A stretch of 64,000 bases of DNA from Streptococcus ratti FA-1 = DSM 20564 (GCF_000286075.1 NZ_AJTZ01000005.1:1178001-1242000), one strand, 5' to 3'; shown: positions 21,550 to 31,283, counted from the first letter of the stretch. Numbers and translations: made by a program. Notes: generated by a model from the letters alone, not told the origin.

Positions 21550-22383
21550 ATGAATATTTTAAATACCTATAATGAATTTGATATTAATAATTTTGACCTG
21601 AGTATTGACCATTATGGTTCAGAAAAATGCGACAAAGGCTACTCTTTCGGTCCTGCAATTCGAGATAATTACGTCATTCACTTTATCCTTGAAGGAAGAG
21701 GACAATTTACCATAAATGACCAAACAGTTAAATTAAGAGCAGGTGATATTTTTATTTTACCCAAAGATATGACCACTTTTTATCAGGCAGATTCACAAAT
21801 ACCCTGGCATTACATCTGGGTAGGGTTCAGTGGTTCTCAGGCAGAAAGTATTCTTAAAAAATCAAGCCTTTGGGAAAATTTCTATGCTCATTCAAGTTTT
21901 ATGTCAAAGATACTTTTACAGATGAAAAAAATTATACAGTTTTCTGATCAACCTTTGACAGATATAGGGGAATTATCAATGATTGGCGAACTCTATAAAC
22001 TTCTAGCTGCCCTTATTGAAGAATTTCCCAAAACAAACTCTGAGGATAACCAATTAACAAAAACTTATATTAAACAGGCTAAAAAGATGATTCATTCTCA
22101 GTATGGCTCGCCTCTTAGAGTCAATGATATTGCCAAAAAATTAAACCTTAGCAGAAGTTATCTTTACAAAATTTTTAAAGATAATACTAATATCTCTATC
22201 AAAGATTATATTCTTCATATTAAAATGGATAGAAGCAAAACTTTACTAGAAAATCCAGACTTAAGCATTACTGAAATCTCCAATTCTGTGGGCTTTACAG
22301 ATCCACTCGCCTTCAGTAAAACCTTTAAGAAATATTTCGGTAAGAGCCCCAGGACATTTAGAAAAGAGAGCCAAAAGAAATAA
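21550..22383 (+). CDS. msmR: msm operon transcriptional activator MsmR, AraC family
   Basis: A 277-residue AraC-type regulator. It has an N-terminal cupin sugar-sensing domain (about 10-160, IHFILEGRGQFTIND) and two C-terminal helix-turn-helices (RVNDIAKKLNLSRSYLYKIFK and ITEISNSVGFTDPLAFSKTF). It activates aga-msmEFG-gtfA-msmK-dexB. The start at 21550 is chosen for the AAGGAG seven to ten bases before it; an in-frame ATG 45 bases upstream overlaps the promoter. Confidence 0.92.
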   Translation: MNILNTYNEFDINNFDLSIDHYGSEKCDKGYSFGPAIRDNYVIHFILEGRGQFTINDQTVKLRAGDIFILPKDMTTFYQADSQIPWHYIWVGFSGSQAESILKKSSLWENFYAHSSFMSKILLQMKKIIQFSDQPLTDIGELSMIGELYKLLAALIEEFPKTNSEDNQLTKTYIKQAKKMIHSQYGSPLRVNDIAKKLNLSRSYLYKIFKDNTNISIKDYILHIKMDRSKTLLENPDLSITEISNSVGFTDPLAFSKTFKKYFGKSPRTFRKESQKK

Positions 22384-22433
22384 AAATTTCCCGACTATTC
22401 TGATTTCCTCTACAAAAATAATGGAAACTCCAT

Positions 22434-22494
22434 TCGCAAACGTTTGCGATACACCTTTATTGTAGCACTATTTTAATTTTTGTAAAGCGCTTTC
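22434..22494 (-). promoter_or_regulatory. Orphan sugar-type promoter with LacI-family operator and cre-like site
   Basis: On the minus strand TTTACA (22486-22481), 16 bases, TACAAT (22464-22459). The perfect palindrome TCGCAAACGTTTGCGA at 22434-22449, of the form bound by MalR-type repressors, lies just downstream of the start. TGTAAAGCGCTTTC (22481-22494), a near-consensus cre, overlaps the -35. It points into the 3' end of msmR on the opposite strand and drives no visible gene. Confidence 0.6.
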
Positions 22495-22519
22495 TTAGAA
22501 AATGTAGTGATCCTGCACC

Positions 22520-22645
22520 GATTGAGCCTTTTTCGGGCAGTTTAAGACAGAGAGCTGCAAGCTCAAAACCTACAAGACCTTTGAAGAGTTGAGCGCTGAT
22601 ATTGACCACTATATCTATTTTTACAACAATCACCCTTATCATAAG
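22520..22645 (+). pseudogene. IS3-family transposase (OrfB) C-terminal relic
   Basis: One frame reads FFGQFKTES, then KTYKTFEELSADID and HYIYFYNNHPYHK, the end of an IS3-type integrase-core transposase (usual form IE.FFG.LKTE...Y.T.EEL...I..YI.FYN..R.H.). A stop codon replaces the residue after the first D, and both the N-terminal catalytic region and the last residues are missing. No inverted repeats or target duplications were found. Confidence 0.7.
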
Positions 22646-22652
22646 AGAAGCA

Positions 22653-22693
22653 CAAGGGCCTCGCTCCTCATTTCGAGAGGAGCGAGGCCCTTG
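22653..22693. repeat. Perfect 17-bp hairpin
   Basis: CAAGGGCCTCGCTCCTC (22653-22669) is the exact complement of 22677-22693 around the loop ATTTCGA. It is GC-rich in an AT-rich gap and starts eight bases after the transposase relic. It lies between convergent genes and may serve as a terminator, although no long T-run follows. Confidence 0.65.
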
Positions 22694-22806
22694 CCTAATC
22701 TTTTATTATGTGACCGTCTGCTTGACAGAGCTATTCATTCGGAATACCTTAACATCAGAAAACGGTGAGAAATCAAATGCTTAAGTGATTAATTTCTGTC
22801 CTACTC

Positions 22807-24243
22807 TCATTCCGTAACCATCATCCTAAGGTTTTGATCAATCTTTTCAGCTGTCTTACGGCCTTCTCGGATTCCCCAGATAACCAAGCTAGGACCGCGG
22901 CGTGCATCACCCGCAACAAAAACTTTTTCGTTGCGAGTTGAATAATCATCATAGACACATTCTACTTGGAATTGATCAAAGAGAGATTTTTCAGCTCCTG
23001 TGAAGCCCATAGCTAGAAGTACAAGATCAGCTTGAATCGTTTCTTCACTACCTTCAATGACTTTGAAACCGGGGCCAACTTTGACAGTCCTAGCGGCAGT
23101 TACCTGACCATTTTCTCCTAAAAATTCTACAGTAGAAGTTGTGTAGGCCGTTAATTCACTATCCTGTACAAAATTAGCTTCTTCTTGTCCATAACCTGTG
23201 CGATTAATCATTGGATATTGCGGCCAAGGATTTGTTGGCAGACGTTTTTCAGGCAATTGCGGTGTAATTTCTAATTGCTTAACACTAGCAGCCCCCAAGC
23301 GAACAGCAGTACCGATACAGTCATTCCCTGTATCACCACCACCAATGACTAAAACATGTTTTCCTTCAAGTGAGCGAGGAAGCTGCTCTGCCTTGCTGTC
23401 TAAAAGGTTCTTTGTGGTCTCTGTTAAGAAATCAACTGCAAATCGAATACCCTTTAAATCACGGCCCGGAACCTCTAAATCACGAGGTACACTGGCACCT
23501 GTTGCCAAGATAACACGGTCAAATTTATCCAATAATTCCTCTGCTGTAATGTCACGCCCAATTTCTGTATTGGCAACAAAGTTAATACCAATCTCAGCCA
23601 TGGTATCAATACGGCGCTGAACAACCTTTTTATCCAGCTTCATATTTGGGATACCATACATGAGTAAACCGCCAAAACGATCAGAGCGTTCAAAAACAGT
23701 TACGCTGTGGCCAAGTTGATTGAGACGCCAAGCTGCCGACAAACCAGCAGGCCCTGACCCAACGACTGCCACTTTAAAGCCTGTACGTTCAGCTGGGCGG
23801 CCTGAATCAGCTACCCAGCCTTCTTCAAAGGCATTATCAATAATAAAACGTTCGTTATCATGGATAGTCACACCAGAGCCATTCAAACCTTCTGTACAGG
23901 CCTTTTCACAAGGAGCTGGACAAACACGGCCTGTCATCTCTGGTAATGGGTTGGTACGAGTCAGGCGTTCAAAAGCACGTCTGAAGTCACCTTTGTAGAC
24001 CAGATCATTCCATTCAGGAATCAAATTATCGTTGGGACAACCTGAAACGGCACGTCCGCCGCCATAGAAAGTTCCTTCATGACAGAAAGGAATACCGCAG
24101 TTCATACAGCGTGCAGCTTGCTTTTGACGTTCTTCAACGGATAAGGTTGTTTGTAATTCTTTAAAGTCTTTAATACGTTCGTTAACAGGACGATATGGAT
24201 TGTCCTTGCGATTATATTTTAAAAATCCAAATGGGTCTGCCAT
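22807..24243 (-). CDS. gltD: Glutamate synthase (NADPH) small subunit
   Basis: A 478-residue flavoprotein. The N-terminal iron-sulfur region has RCMNCGIPFC and GCPNDNLIP, then a FAD-binding motif VAVVGSGPAGLSAAWRL (near 150) and an NADPH-binding motif VLVIGGGDTGNDC (near 290). It passes electrons from NADPH to the large subunit, which makes two glutamates from glutamine and 2-oxoglutarate. It starts one base after gltB ends, so translation is probably coupled. Confidence 0.95.
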   Translation of the reverse strand: MADPFGFLKYNRKDNPYRPVNERIKDFKELQTTLSVEERQKQAARCMNCGIPFCHEGTFYGGGRAVSGCPNDNLIPEWNDLVYKGDFRRAFERLTRTNPLPEMTGRVCPAPCEKACTEGLNGSGVTIHDNERFIIDNAFEEGWVADSGRPAERTGFKVAVVGSGPAGLSAAWRLNQLGHSVTVFERSDRFGGLLMYGIPNMKLDKKVVQRRIDTMAEIGINFVANTEIGRDITAEELLDKFDRVILATGASVPRDLEVPGRDLKGIRFAVDFLTETTKNLLDSKAEQLPRSLEGKHVLVIGGGDTGNDCIGTAVRLGAASVKQLEITPQLPEKRLPTNPWPQYPMINRTGYGQEEANFVQDSELTAYTTSTVEFLGENGQVTAARTVKVGPGFKVIEGSEETIQADLVLLAMGFTGAEKSLFDQFQVECVYDDYSTRNEKVFVAGDARRGPSLVIWGIREGRKTAEKIDQNLRMMVTE

Positions 24244-24244
24244 A

Positions 24245-27200
24245 TCATTTTCCTCCTGTTACACTGGCCAACAAAGCCTGACGCTCTTGGGCTGTGGCAT
24301 CTCCGCCAGTAGCCACTTCAAATGTATGCAATTCAAGTTCATCACCGCTCAGACCTTTTTGGCTGAGAGCATGTTCAATATCATTAATTTCATGGAAATC
24401 ACTTGGGTAAACCTTGACGAATTTTGTCACTTCTTCATCCCACTTATCCAAAAGGCGTTTAGCTTTGGCGCTGCCTGTATAATCAAAATGTTTTTCAACC
24501 ATTTCTTTTAAGACTTCATCACCGCGGGTTTCTCCAACTTTATAGAGGTCAACCATATCCATGTTAACTTTTTCAGCAAAGTCGCCATTGATATCATAAA
24601 CATAAGCAACACCGCCGCTCATGCCAGCAGCAAAATTACGGCCTGTCGTTCCAAGAATAACCGCAACACCGCCTGTCATATATTCACAGCCATGAGCTCC
24701 GACACCCTCAACAACAACCTTGGCACCTGAATTACGAACACAAAAACGTTCACCAGCACGGCCAGCAAAGTAAGCTTCTCCCTTGACCGCACCAAAGAGT
24801 GACACATTCCCAACAATTGGTGAATTTTCAACATCATAAGCAGCATCATGCGGTGGTTTAACAATTAAACGGCCGCCTGACATTGATTTGGCAATGTAGT
24901 CATTGGCTTCACCAATCAAAGTGTATTCAAGACCTTGTGTAATATAGCTTGCAAAACTTTGACCTGCGATACCGGTGTAACGGTATTTAATTAGGCCTTC
25001 TTTCACTGTGTCATTGCCATAGCGCTCTGCCATCCAGCCGGCCATACGGCTTCCTACTGAACGATCAACATTATTAATAGTATTTTCAACAGTAACGCTG
25101 GTTTCATTTTCGATTGCTGCCGCAGCAAAACCATCTAACTCTTTCCATTGGCGTTCTTCAGCAAAAGGATCTTCATTTTTCCGACCAATTGGGAAACTAT
25201 TACCAATAACTCTTGAGAAATCAAGAGATTTTGCTTTACCTTGTGCCACAAATCTTGATTTCAAGACTTCCGCGTGACCAACCATCTCATCAACAGAACG
25301 AAAACCTAGTTCTGCCATATACTCCCGCAGCTCCTCTGCCATAAACATCATCATGTTAATCACATGTTCAGGTTTACCAGCAAAATGTTTACGGAGTTCA
25401 GGATTTTGAGTCGCCACACCGACAGGACAGGTATTAAGCGAGCAAACACGCATCATGACACAGCCAATCGAAATCAGTGCTAGACTTGCAAATGAATATT
25501 CTTCAGCACCTAATAATGTTGCAATAGCAATATCACGGCCTGTCATCAACTTTCCATCAGTCTCCAAAGTCATACGCTGACGAAGACGATTCATGGATAA
25601 GGTTTGGTGCGCTTCAGCCAAGCCCATTTCCCATGGAAGCCCAGCATCACGAACAGAATTGCGAGGCGAAGCCCCTGTACCGCCATCATAGCCTGAAATA
25701 ACAACCTTATCAGCACCAGCTTTAACACAACCTGTAGCGATAGTACCAACACCTGTACTTGAAACTAATTTGACATTAATTTTAGCATAAGGATTGATGG
25801 CTTTGAGGTCATAAATAAGCTGCGCCAAATCTTCAATAGAGTAGATATCATGGTGAGGTGGTGGTGAAATCAGGCGAACACCGGGCGTTGCACCGCGGAT
25901 TTCAGCAACCCAAGGGAAGACTTTTTGACCAGGAAGCTGTCCGCCTTCACCAGGCTTAGCACCCTGTGCTAATTTAATTTGCAGTTCTTCTGCGGACATA
26001 AGATATTCTGCATTGACACCGAAACGACCAGAAGCCACTTGCTTAATTTTAGAATTAATATTGCGGCCATCGGCTTGCGGCTTGAAGCGTTTGCGGTTTT
26101 CACCGCCCTCACCAGAATTTGATTTAGCACCAATAGCATTCATAGCTTCAGCGATTGTTTCATGTGCTTCCTTAGAAAGTGAACCAAAACTCATGGCACC
26201 AACTTTGAAGCGTTTAACAATTTCCTTGGCGGGTTCAACTTCTGATAAATCAACCTTGGGACGATTAGAATTAAATTCCCAAAGAGACCGCAGAGTCGTC
26301 GGCTGTTTTAGAGCCTCATTATCCAATTCGGTTGAGTATTGCTTAAAGAGACCGTAATCCCCGAGGCGAATAGATTGCTGGAAATTATAAATTGTCCGCG
26401 GATTAAAGAGGTGATACTCACCATCTGTCTTATACTGATAGGAACCGCCGGAAGGCAGGAAATCATTGGCTCTTGGTCCAAAAGCGAAATCAACACGCTC
26501 TAAATATTCTTTTTCAATTTGATTTAAAGTCAATCCTTCAATACGTGTAGCCGTTCCCCTAAAATATTGCTTAACAACATCAGAGGAAAGTCCAAGGGCT
26601 TCAAAAAGCTGAGCTCCTTTATAGCCAAGTACCGTTGAAATTCCCATACGGCTCATGACCTTGACAATCCCTTTTTCGGCAGCCTTACGGTATTTTTCAA
26701 AAGAATCGCTGGTCTTATCAAAGGCTTCTAAGGTTGCATAAGCACCATAAGGGTGGATAGCTGTCGCGCCAAAACCAACCAAGGTTGCAAAATGATGAAC
26801 TTCAAAAGCTTCTGCCGTATCAACAACAATTGAAAATTGACTAGCTTTTCCTTTGACAACCATATAATTATTCAAACCAGAAACTGCCAGCAAAATAGGA
26901 ATCGCGATGCGCCCTTTAGTAACACCTCGATCTGACAAAATGATAATCTTACTACCCTGATTGACCGCTTCGTCAGCTTTTTTGAAAAGATCTTCCAAAG
27001 CATATTGCAGGCGATTATTATCAGAATCTCCTAAATCATAGACTGTTGATAGAGTTGTTGCTTTGTAACGCTTATCTGTCAGATTGGCTAATTTTGCAAA
27101 ATCCTGACTGGAAAGTACAGGACTGTCAACCTGAACCTTGACACAATTATCAGCACTATCTTGGCGAATATCCCCATCACCGCCTAAAAAGACTGTCGTT

Positions 27201-28762
27201 GAAACCACTAACTGCTCACGAATGGCATCAATAGGAGGATTGGTTACTTGAGCAAATTGCTGTTTAAAGTAAGTGAAGAGAGATTGCGGCTTCTTTGACA
27301 ATACCGCCAAGGGGCTATCAAATCCCATTGAAATAACAGGTTCTTCCCCTTTTTCAGACATAGGCAGAATAACCGTACGGATCGTTTCATCTGTGTAGCC
27401 AAAAATCTTCCACATTTGATTAACATCATAATCATTGGCAATTTCTTCCTGCTCAGCAAAATCATCCAAGAGGGCAATATTTTCTTTTACCCACTCTTGG
27501 TAAGGGTGCTGTTTAGAATAAGTTTCTTTGACTTCTTCATTTTTCAATACCAAGCCTCTTTTGGTATCAATGAGCATCATATTGCCGGGTCCAAGAACAC
27601 CCTTTTCAACAACTTGACTAGGTTCTATATCAACTACACCGGACTCACTTGAGCAAATCAAAAAGTTATCTTTGGTACGGGAATAGCGGCTAGGACGAAG
27701 ACCATTACGGTCCAAACGAGCCCCGACCATCTCACCGTCAGTAAATACCAAAGCAGCTGGTCCATCCCAAGGAGCAACAAAACTAGAAGCATACTCGTAA
27801 AAAGCTGTTAATTCTTCTGAAAGACCAGCTTCCCTACCCCAAGCCTCAGGCACCATCATCAGCAAGCTTTGCGGAATATCGCGGCCGTGACGGTAGAGAT
27901 ACTCCAAACAATTTTCCAGCTTAGCAGAGTCTGAATTTTCTTCATTATAAACTTCAATTTGATGGCTGTGCATCCAATTTTCAGCCCCGCGAAGCGTATT
28001 GATTTCCCCGTTATGCGCCAAAAAACGGAAAGGCTGAGCACGATCCCAAGATGGGAAAGTATTTGTTGAAAAGCGAGAATGGGTTAAGGCAATGTGTGAT
28101 TTGAACCGTTCATCTGACAAATCAGGATAAAACAGACGAACCTGAAAGGCATGCAGCATGCCTTTATAAACGATTGTTTTGCTTGACAAGGAGCAAATAA
28201 AAAGCTCATCTGCAGCAAACGTTTTTTCCAACTTGCGGCGCAGACGGAAAAGCCTATCTTCAAATGCGCGTCCACTCTGTGTTTCAGTTGGCTTTTCAAT
28301 GAAGAGCTGCACAAAACTTGGCATAATTTCTTGAGCAGCTGGACCACAATTATCATAATTAAAGGGAACATCACGTGACAGTAATATATGAAAACCTAAT
28401 CTTTTGATTTCACTAATCAGACTGTCTGCTAAAATGGTTTTTGCCACTTTATCTTGGGGAAGAAACAATTGGGCAACGGCATAGTCTCCTAATGGCGGTA
28501 AATCAACTTCTTCCTCTTGAGCTTTTAATCTGAAGAATTCATCTGGCATGGCTAACAATACACCAGCTCCGTCTCCTGTATCAGGCTCTGCACCTGTACC
28601 GCCGCGATGATTCATTCTCTCTAACATCGTTAAGGCATAATCAATCAACTGATGGCTAGCAATCCCATCAATCTGAGCAACAAATCCCATACCGCAGGCA
28701 TCCGATTCAAAAGACGGATCCCACAGAGTTGTTTGTTGTGCCTTTTTAATAACCTCTCTCAT
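24245..28762 (-). CDS. gltB: Glutamate synthase (NADPH) large subunit
   Basis: A 1505-residue enzyme. After a short propeptide comes the catalytic cysteine in SDACGMGFV, a class II amidotransferase domain (about 20-420), the central domain, the FMN-binding synthase domain (about 830-1200, GEGGENRKRF, SGYDGGTGASP), the cysteine cluster CSLNTCPVGVATQ, and the GXGXG beta-helix at the C terminus (AGMSGGVAYVYD). The start at 28762 is chosen because TTAGGAG precedes it; the frame opens 24 bases earlier without such a site. Full length, operon with gltD. In some streptococci this gene is named gltA. Confidence 0.95.
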   Translation of the reverse strand: MREVIKKAQQTTLWDPSFESDACGMGFVAQIDGIASHQLIDYALTMLERMNHRGGTGAEPDTGDGAGVLLAMPDEFFRLKAQEEEVDLPPLGDYAVAQLFLPQDKVAKTILADSLISEIKRLGFHILLSRDVPFNYDNCGPAAQEIMPSFVQLFIEKPTETQSGRAFEDRLFRLRRKLEKTFAADELFICSLSSKTIVYKGMLHAFQVRLFYPDLSDERFKSHIALTHSRFSTNTFPSWDRAQPFRFLAHNGEINTLRGAENWMHSHQIEVYNEENSDSAKLENCLEYLYRHGRDIPQSLLMMVPEAWGREAGLSEELTAFYEYASSFVAPWDGPAALVFTDGEMVGARLDRNGLRPSRYSRTKDNFLICSSESGVVDIEPSQVVEKGVLGPGNMMLIDTKRGLVLKNEEVKETYSKQHPYQEWVKENIALLDDFAEQEEIANDYDVNQMWKIFGYTDETIRTVILPMSEKGEEPVISMGFDSPLAVLSKKPQSLFTYFKQQFAQVTNPPIDAIREQLVVSTTVFLGGDGDIRQDSADNCVKVQVDSPVLSSQDFAKLANLTDKRYKATTLSTVYDLGDSDNNRLQYALEDLFKKADEAVNQGSKIIILSDRGVTKGRIAIPILLAVSGLNNYMVVKGKASQFSIVVDTAEAFEVHHFATLVGFGATAIHPYGAYATLEAFDKTSDSFEKYRKAAEKGIVKVMSRMGISTVLGYKGAQLFEALGLSSDVVKQYFRGTATRIEGLTLNQIEKEYLERVDFAFGPRANDFLPSGGSYQYKTDGEYHLFNPRTIYNFQQSIRLGDYGLFKQYSTELDNEALKQPTTLRSLWEFNSNRPKVDLSEVEPAKEIVKRFKVGAMSFGSLSKEAHETIAEAMNAIGAKSNSGEGGENRKRFKPQADGRNINSKIKQVASGRFGVNAEYLMSAEELQIKLAQGAKPGEGGQLPGQKVFPWVAEIRGATPGVRLISPPPHHDIYSIEDLAQLIYDLKAINPYAKINVKLVSSTGVGTIATGCVKAGADKVVISGYDGGTGASPRNSVRDAGLPWEMGLAEAHQTLSMNRLRQRMTLETDGKLMTGRDIAIATLLGAEEYSFASLALISIGCVMMRVCSLNTCPVGVATQNPELRKHFAGKPEHVINMMMFMAEELREYMAELGFRSVDEMVGHAEVLKSRFVAQGKAKSLDFSRVIGNSFPIGRKNEDPFAEERQWKELDGFAAAAIENETSVTVENTINNVDRSVGSRMAGWMAERYGNDTVKEGLIKYRYTGIAGQSFASYITQGLEYTLIGEANDYIAKSMSGGRLIVKPPHDAAYDVENSPIVGNVSLFGAVKGEAYFAGRAGERFCVRNSGAKVVVEGVGAHGCEYMTGGVAVILGTTGRNFAAGMSGGVAYVYDINGDFAEKVNMDMVDLYKVGETRGDEVLKEMVEKHFDYTGSAKAKRLLDKWDEEVTKFVKVYPSDFHEINDIEHALSQKGLSGDELELHTFEVATGGDATAQERQALLASVTGGK

Positions 28763-28809
28763 ACCTTTACTCCTAACCACATTCAACTAAGTCTCAAATT
28801 TTTGAATAG

Positions 28810-28845
28810 ACGGTTAAATTATACCACATATTTATGCAGAAAAAC
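28810..28845 (-). promoter_or_regulatory. gltBD promoter
   Basis: Read on the minus strand, TGG-TATAAT forms a good extended -10 (TATAAT near 28823-28818) with a weak TTGTTT-like -35 upstream. No GlnR box (TGTNA-N7-TNACA) was found by eye around it. Confidence 0.5.
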
Positions 28846-28888
28846 AAATTATCGTAAAAAAATTCTGAAAATTCAATTATTTAGTAGA

Positions 28889-28920
28889 CAAAAAAACAGC
28901 CACAACTGGCTGTTTTTTTA
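28889..28920 (-). terminator. Terminator of glnR-glnA
   Basis: AAACAGCCA pairs with TGGCTGTTT around CAAC, flanked by long A and T runs. It begins three bases after the glnA stop. Confidence 0.9.
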
Positions 28921-28922
28921 CT

Positions 28923-30269
28923 TTAATAAAGATCCAAATAGTTGTCAACTTCCCATTGTGATACAAAGGCAGCATAACTTGACCATTCAATACGCTTAGC
29001 TTCAAGGAAACTTGTGTAAATATGATTACCCAAAGCAGCTTTAACCACTTCATCTTCTTGTAAGGCTTTCAGCGCATTGTGAAGAGTTGACGGAAGATCC
29101 GCAATGCCAGCTGCCTTACGTTCTTCAACAGTCATTACATAAATATTTGATTCTACAGGTGCCGGTGCTTCAATTTTGTTTTCAATACCATCAAGTCCAG
29201 ATTCCAAAAGAACAGCCAAGGCTAAATAAGGATTAGCTGTAGGGTCAACCGAACGCAGTTCCAAACGTGTGCTGACACCGCGCGAAGCAGGTACACGAAT
29301 CAACGGAGAACGGTTACGTCCTGCCCAAGCGATATAAACCGGAGCTTCATAACCAGGAACCAAACGTTTGTATGAGTTAACAGTTGGATTCATGATAGCA
29401 GTGTAGCTGTAAGCATGTCTCACTAAACCGCCCAAGAACTGATAAGCAGTTTCAGACAGTTGCATTCCTTTTGGATCTTTTGGATCAAAGAAAGCATTCT
29501 TACCATCGTTGTTAAACAAAGACATGTTACAATGCATTCCTGAACCGTTAATACCAAATTTAGGCTTAGCCATAAAGGTTGCATACAAGCCATGTTTACG
29601 AGCGATTGTTTTAACAACTAATTTGAACAGCTGAATTTTATCACAGGCTGTTAAAACATCAGCATATTTAAAATCAATTTCATGCTGGCCAATAGCTACT
29701 TCGTGATGGCTGGCTTCGACTTCAAATCCCATTTTAGTCAGGACATTAACAATCTCACGGCGTGTGTTATCCGCAAGGTCCGTAGGAGCTAAGTCAAAGT
29801 ATCCGCCTTTATCATTTACTTCAGTAGTCGGATTGCCAAATTCATCCATTTTGAAAAGGAAAAACTCGGGCTCTGGGCCAAGGTTAAAGGATTGATATCC
29901 AAGATTTTCCATATGACGCAAAGCTTTTTTCAAATTACCGCGCGGATCACCGGCAAAGGGTTCCCCTTCTGCTGTATAAATATCACAGATTAAACCAGCA
30001 ACGGCTCCGTTTTCATCTCCCCAAGGGAAAACAGTCCAAGTATTAAGATCAGGATAAAGATACATATCTGATTCATTAATACGTACAAAGCCTTCAATTG
30101 AAGAGCCGTCAAACATCGCTTTATTTGCAAGTACTTTATCTAGTTGTTCCTCAGTAGCTGGGATTTCGACGTTTTTCATGATTCCCAAGATGTCTGTAAA
30201 CATTAAACGGAGGAAAGTAACATTTTTCTCCTTAACTTCGCGACGAATGTCTGCTGCTGTGATTGCCAT
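28923..30269 (-). CDS. glnA: Glutamine synthetase, type I
   Basis: A 448-residue GSI enzyme: beta-grasp N-terminal domain ([20 protein letters not shown]), then the catalytic domain with DGSSIEGF, the [16 protein letters not shown] metal site, [11 protein letters not shown] and the NRSPLIRVP region. The length and absence of an adenylylation-type insertion fit the GSI-alpha group, which is controlled by feedback and by GlnR. It makes glutamine from glutamate, ammonia and ATP, pairing with GltBD. It follows glnR by 39 bases. Confidence 0.96.
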   Translation of the reverse strand: MAITAADIRREVKEKNVTFLRLMFTDILGIMKNVEIPATEEQLDKVLANKAMFDGSSIEGFVRINESDMYLYPDLNTWTVFPWGDENGAVAGLICDIYTAEGEPFAGDPRGNLKKALRHMENLGYQSFNLGPEPEFFLFKMDEFGNPTTEVNDKGGYFDLAPTDLADNTRREIVNVLTKMGFEVEASHHEVAIGQHEIDFKYADVLTACDKIQLFKLVVKTIARKHGLYATFMAKPKFGINGSGMHCNMSLFNNDGKNAFFDPKDPKGMQLSETAYQFLGGLVRHAYSYTAIMNPTVNSYKRLVPGYEAPVYIAWAGRNRSPLIRVPASRGVSTRLELRSVDPTANPYLALAVLLESGLDGIENKIEAPAPVESNIYVMTVEERKAAGIADLPSTLHNALKALQEDEVVKAALGNHIYTSFLEAKRIEWSSYAAFVSQWEVDNYLDLY

Positions 30270-30308
30270 AATGGCCTCCTTTTAAAAATTAGATTTCACG
30301 TTACGCAC

Positions 30309-30680
30309 TTATATACGTAAACCGCCAAGATGTTGTGTCGGACTCGAAAAACGGCCCTGATTTCGGAGTTCGTCATGCAAGATTCGTCGAACATCCGCAT
30401 CTGTCAAAGCCTTTTGCTTTTTCAAGGCACGATCTTTGCGATCAGCATACTCTCTCTTGATAGCTGCGATATTTAATCCTTCATCCAAGAAGTCCTTGAT
30501 TTCCAGTAAAACATCCATATCATTCAGCGAGTACAGACGTCGATTTCCAGAACTGCGATCCGGAGTCAGCAATCCTTGGTCCTCATAATAACGAATCTGA
30601 CGAGCAGTTAAATCCGTTAATTTCATTACAGTCCCGATAGGAAAGACTGCCATTGATCGCCGAAGTTCTTTTTCTTTCAT
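30309..30680 (-). CDS. glnR: GlnR, MerR-family nitrogen repressor
   Basis: A 123-residue MerR-type regulator with the winged helix TVMKLTDLTARQIRYYEDQGLL near residues 17-38 and a C-terminal tail that in B. subtilis responds to feedback-inhibited glutamine synthetase. It represses its own operon with glnA when nitrogen is plentiful. A consensus GlnR box lies upstream of its promoter. Strong AGGAGG ribosome site. Confidence 0.95.
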   Translation of the reverse strand: MKEKELRRSMAVFPIGTVMKLTDLTARQIRYYEDQGLLTPDRSSGNRRLYSLNDMDVLLEIKDFLDEGLNIAAIKREYADRKDRALKKQKALTDADVRRILHDELRNQGRFSSPTQHLGGLRI

Positions 30681-30701
30681 GATTTCCTCCTTTCATTGTC
30701 T

Positions 30702-30730
30702 ATTATATTCTGAAAATTTATGGCTGTCAA
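30702..30730 (-). promoter_or_regulatory. glnRA promoter
   Basis: On the minus strand TTGACA (30730-30725), exactly 17 bases, TATAAT (30707-30702): a consensus sigma-A promoter ahead of glnR. Confidence 0.9.
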
Positions 30731-30737
30731 GCCTATA

Positions 30738-30754
30738 TGTTATATTTTCTAACA
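30738..30754. promoter_or_regulatory. GlnR box
   Basis: TGTTATATTTTCTAACA fits TGTNA-N7-TNACA exactly and lies immediately upstream of the glnRA -35, the usual place for GlnR repression. Confidence 0.88.
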
Positions 30755-30760
30755 TAAACA

Positions 30761-31279
30761 TCAAACTTTTTCTTTCTTAAACCATTTTCGTATCTTATCG
30801 ATGTCCGAATTAACAGTGATGGCAATGAAAACACCCATGAAAGTTTCGAAAATCCTAGCAAAAATATAAAGAATTGTTTCATCCTTGGGAATGGACAAGG
30901 TAATAATAAGCAAGGCTGAAACACCGCCGATAATCCCTGTTTTATTGTTCATGGCAACATTAGTCATAATAGTCAGCATGGTAAATATGGGAACAAAAAC
31001 AACTGTGACCCAATATTGATAGTGAAACAGACTATTGATGAAAAAAAATACGAGCGAGTAAACACCTCCGATACTATTGCCGACTATGCGCGACGTCCCA
31101 AAATGGACACTTTTATCAAAGTCCTCACGCAAACTAAAAACAGCCGTCAAAGCACCAATTTGAAGGCCTTTCCAGCCAAATACGCCAAAAAGCAGGAGCA
31201 CTAAAAAAACAGCTAAACCTGACTTAAACGTCCTCATACCTAAGGTAAATTTTTGGGGATTAAAATGATATTTTTTCAT
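30761..31279 (-). CDS. Aromatic acid exporter family membrane protein (DUF939-like)
   Basis: A 172-residue protein with about four to five transmembrane segments between residues 18 and 150 and a basic C-terminal tail (KIRKWFKKEK). The start LGMRTFKSGLAVFLVLLLF resembles the N-terminal half of FUSC/aromatic-acid exporter proteins. The gene lies just upstream of glnR on the same strand, as I recall for other streptococci. Substrate unknown. A TACAAT box ends seven bases before the ATG, so the mRNA could lack a leader. No Shine-Dalgarno sequence is evident. Confidence 0.75.
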   Translation of the reverse strand: MKKYHFNPQKFTLGMRTFKSGLAVFLVLLLFGVFGWKGLQIGALTAVFSLREDFDKSVHFGTSRIVGNSIGGVYSLVFFFINSLFHYQYWVTVVFVPIFTMLTIMTNVAMNNKTGIIGGVSALLIITLSIPKDETILYIFARIFETFMGVFIAITVNSDIDKIRKWFKKEKV

Positions 31280-31283
31280 ACTT

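Larger units (their letters stand above)
22384..22806. other. Non-coding gap between msmR and gltD holding relics
   Basis: These 423 bases contain, in order, a 16-bp perfect palindrome and a cre-like site forming an orphan promoter, a transposase relic, and a 17-bp perfect hairpin. I see no intact gene here. The convergent neighbours msmR and gltD end on either side. Confidence 0.75.

Noticed and set aside
24245..28762. gltB as a possible fusion because of its length
   Set aside because: About 1500 residues with amidotransferase, synthase and GXGXG domains is normal for the large subunit of glutamate synthase.
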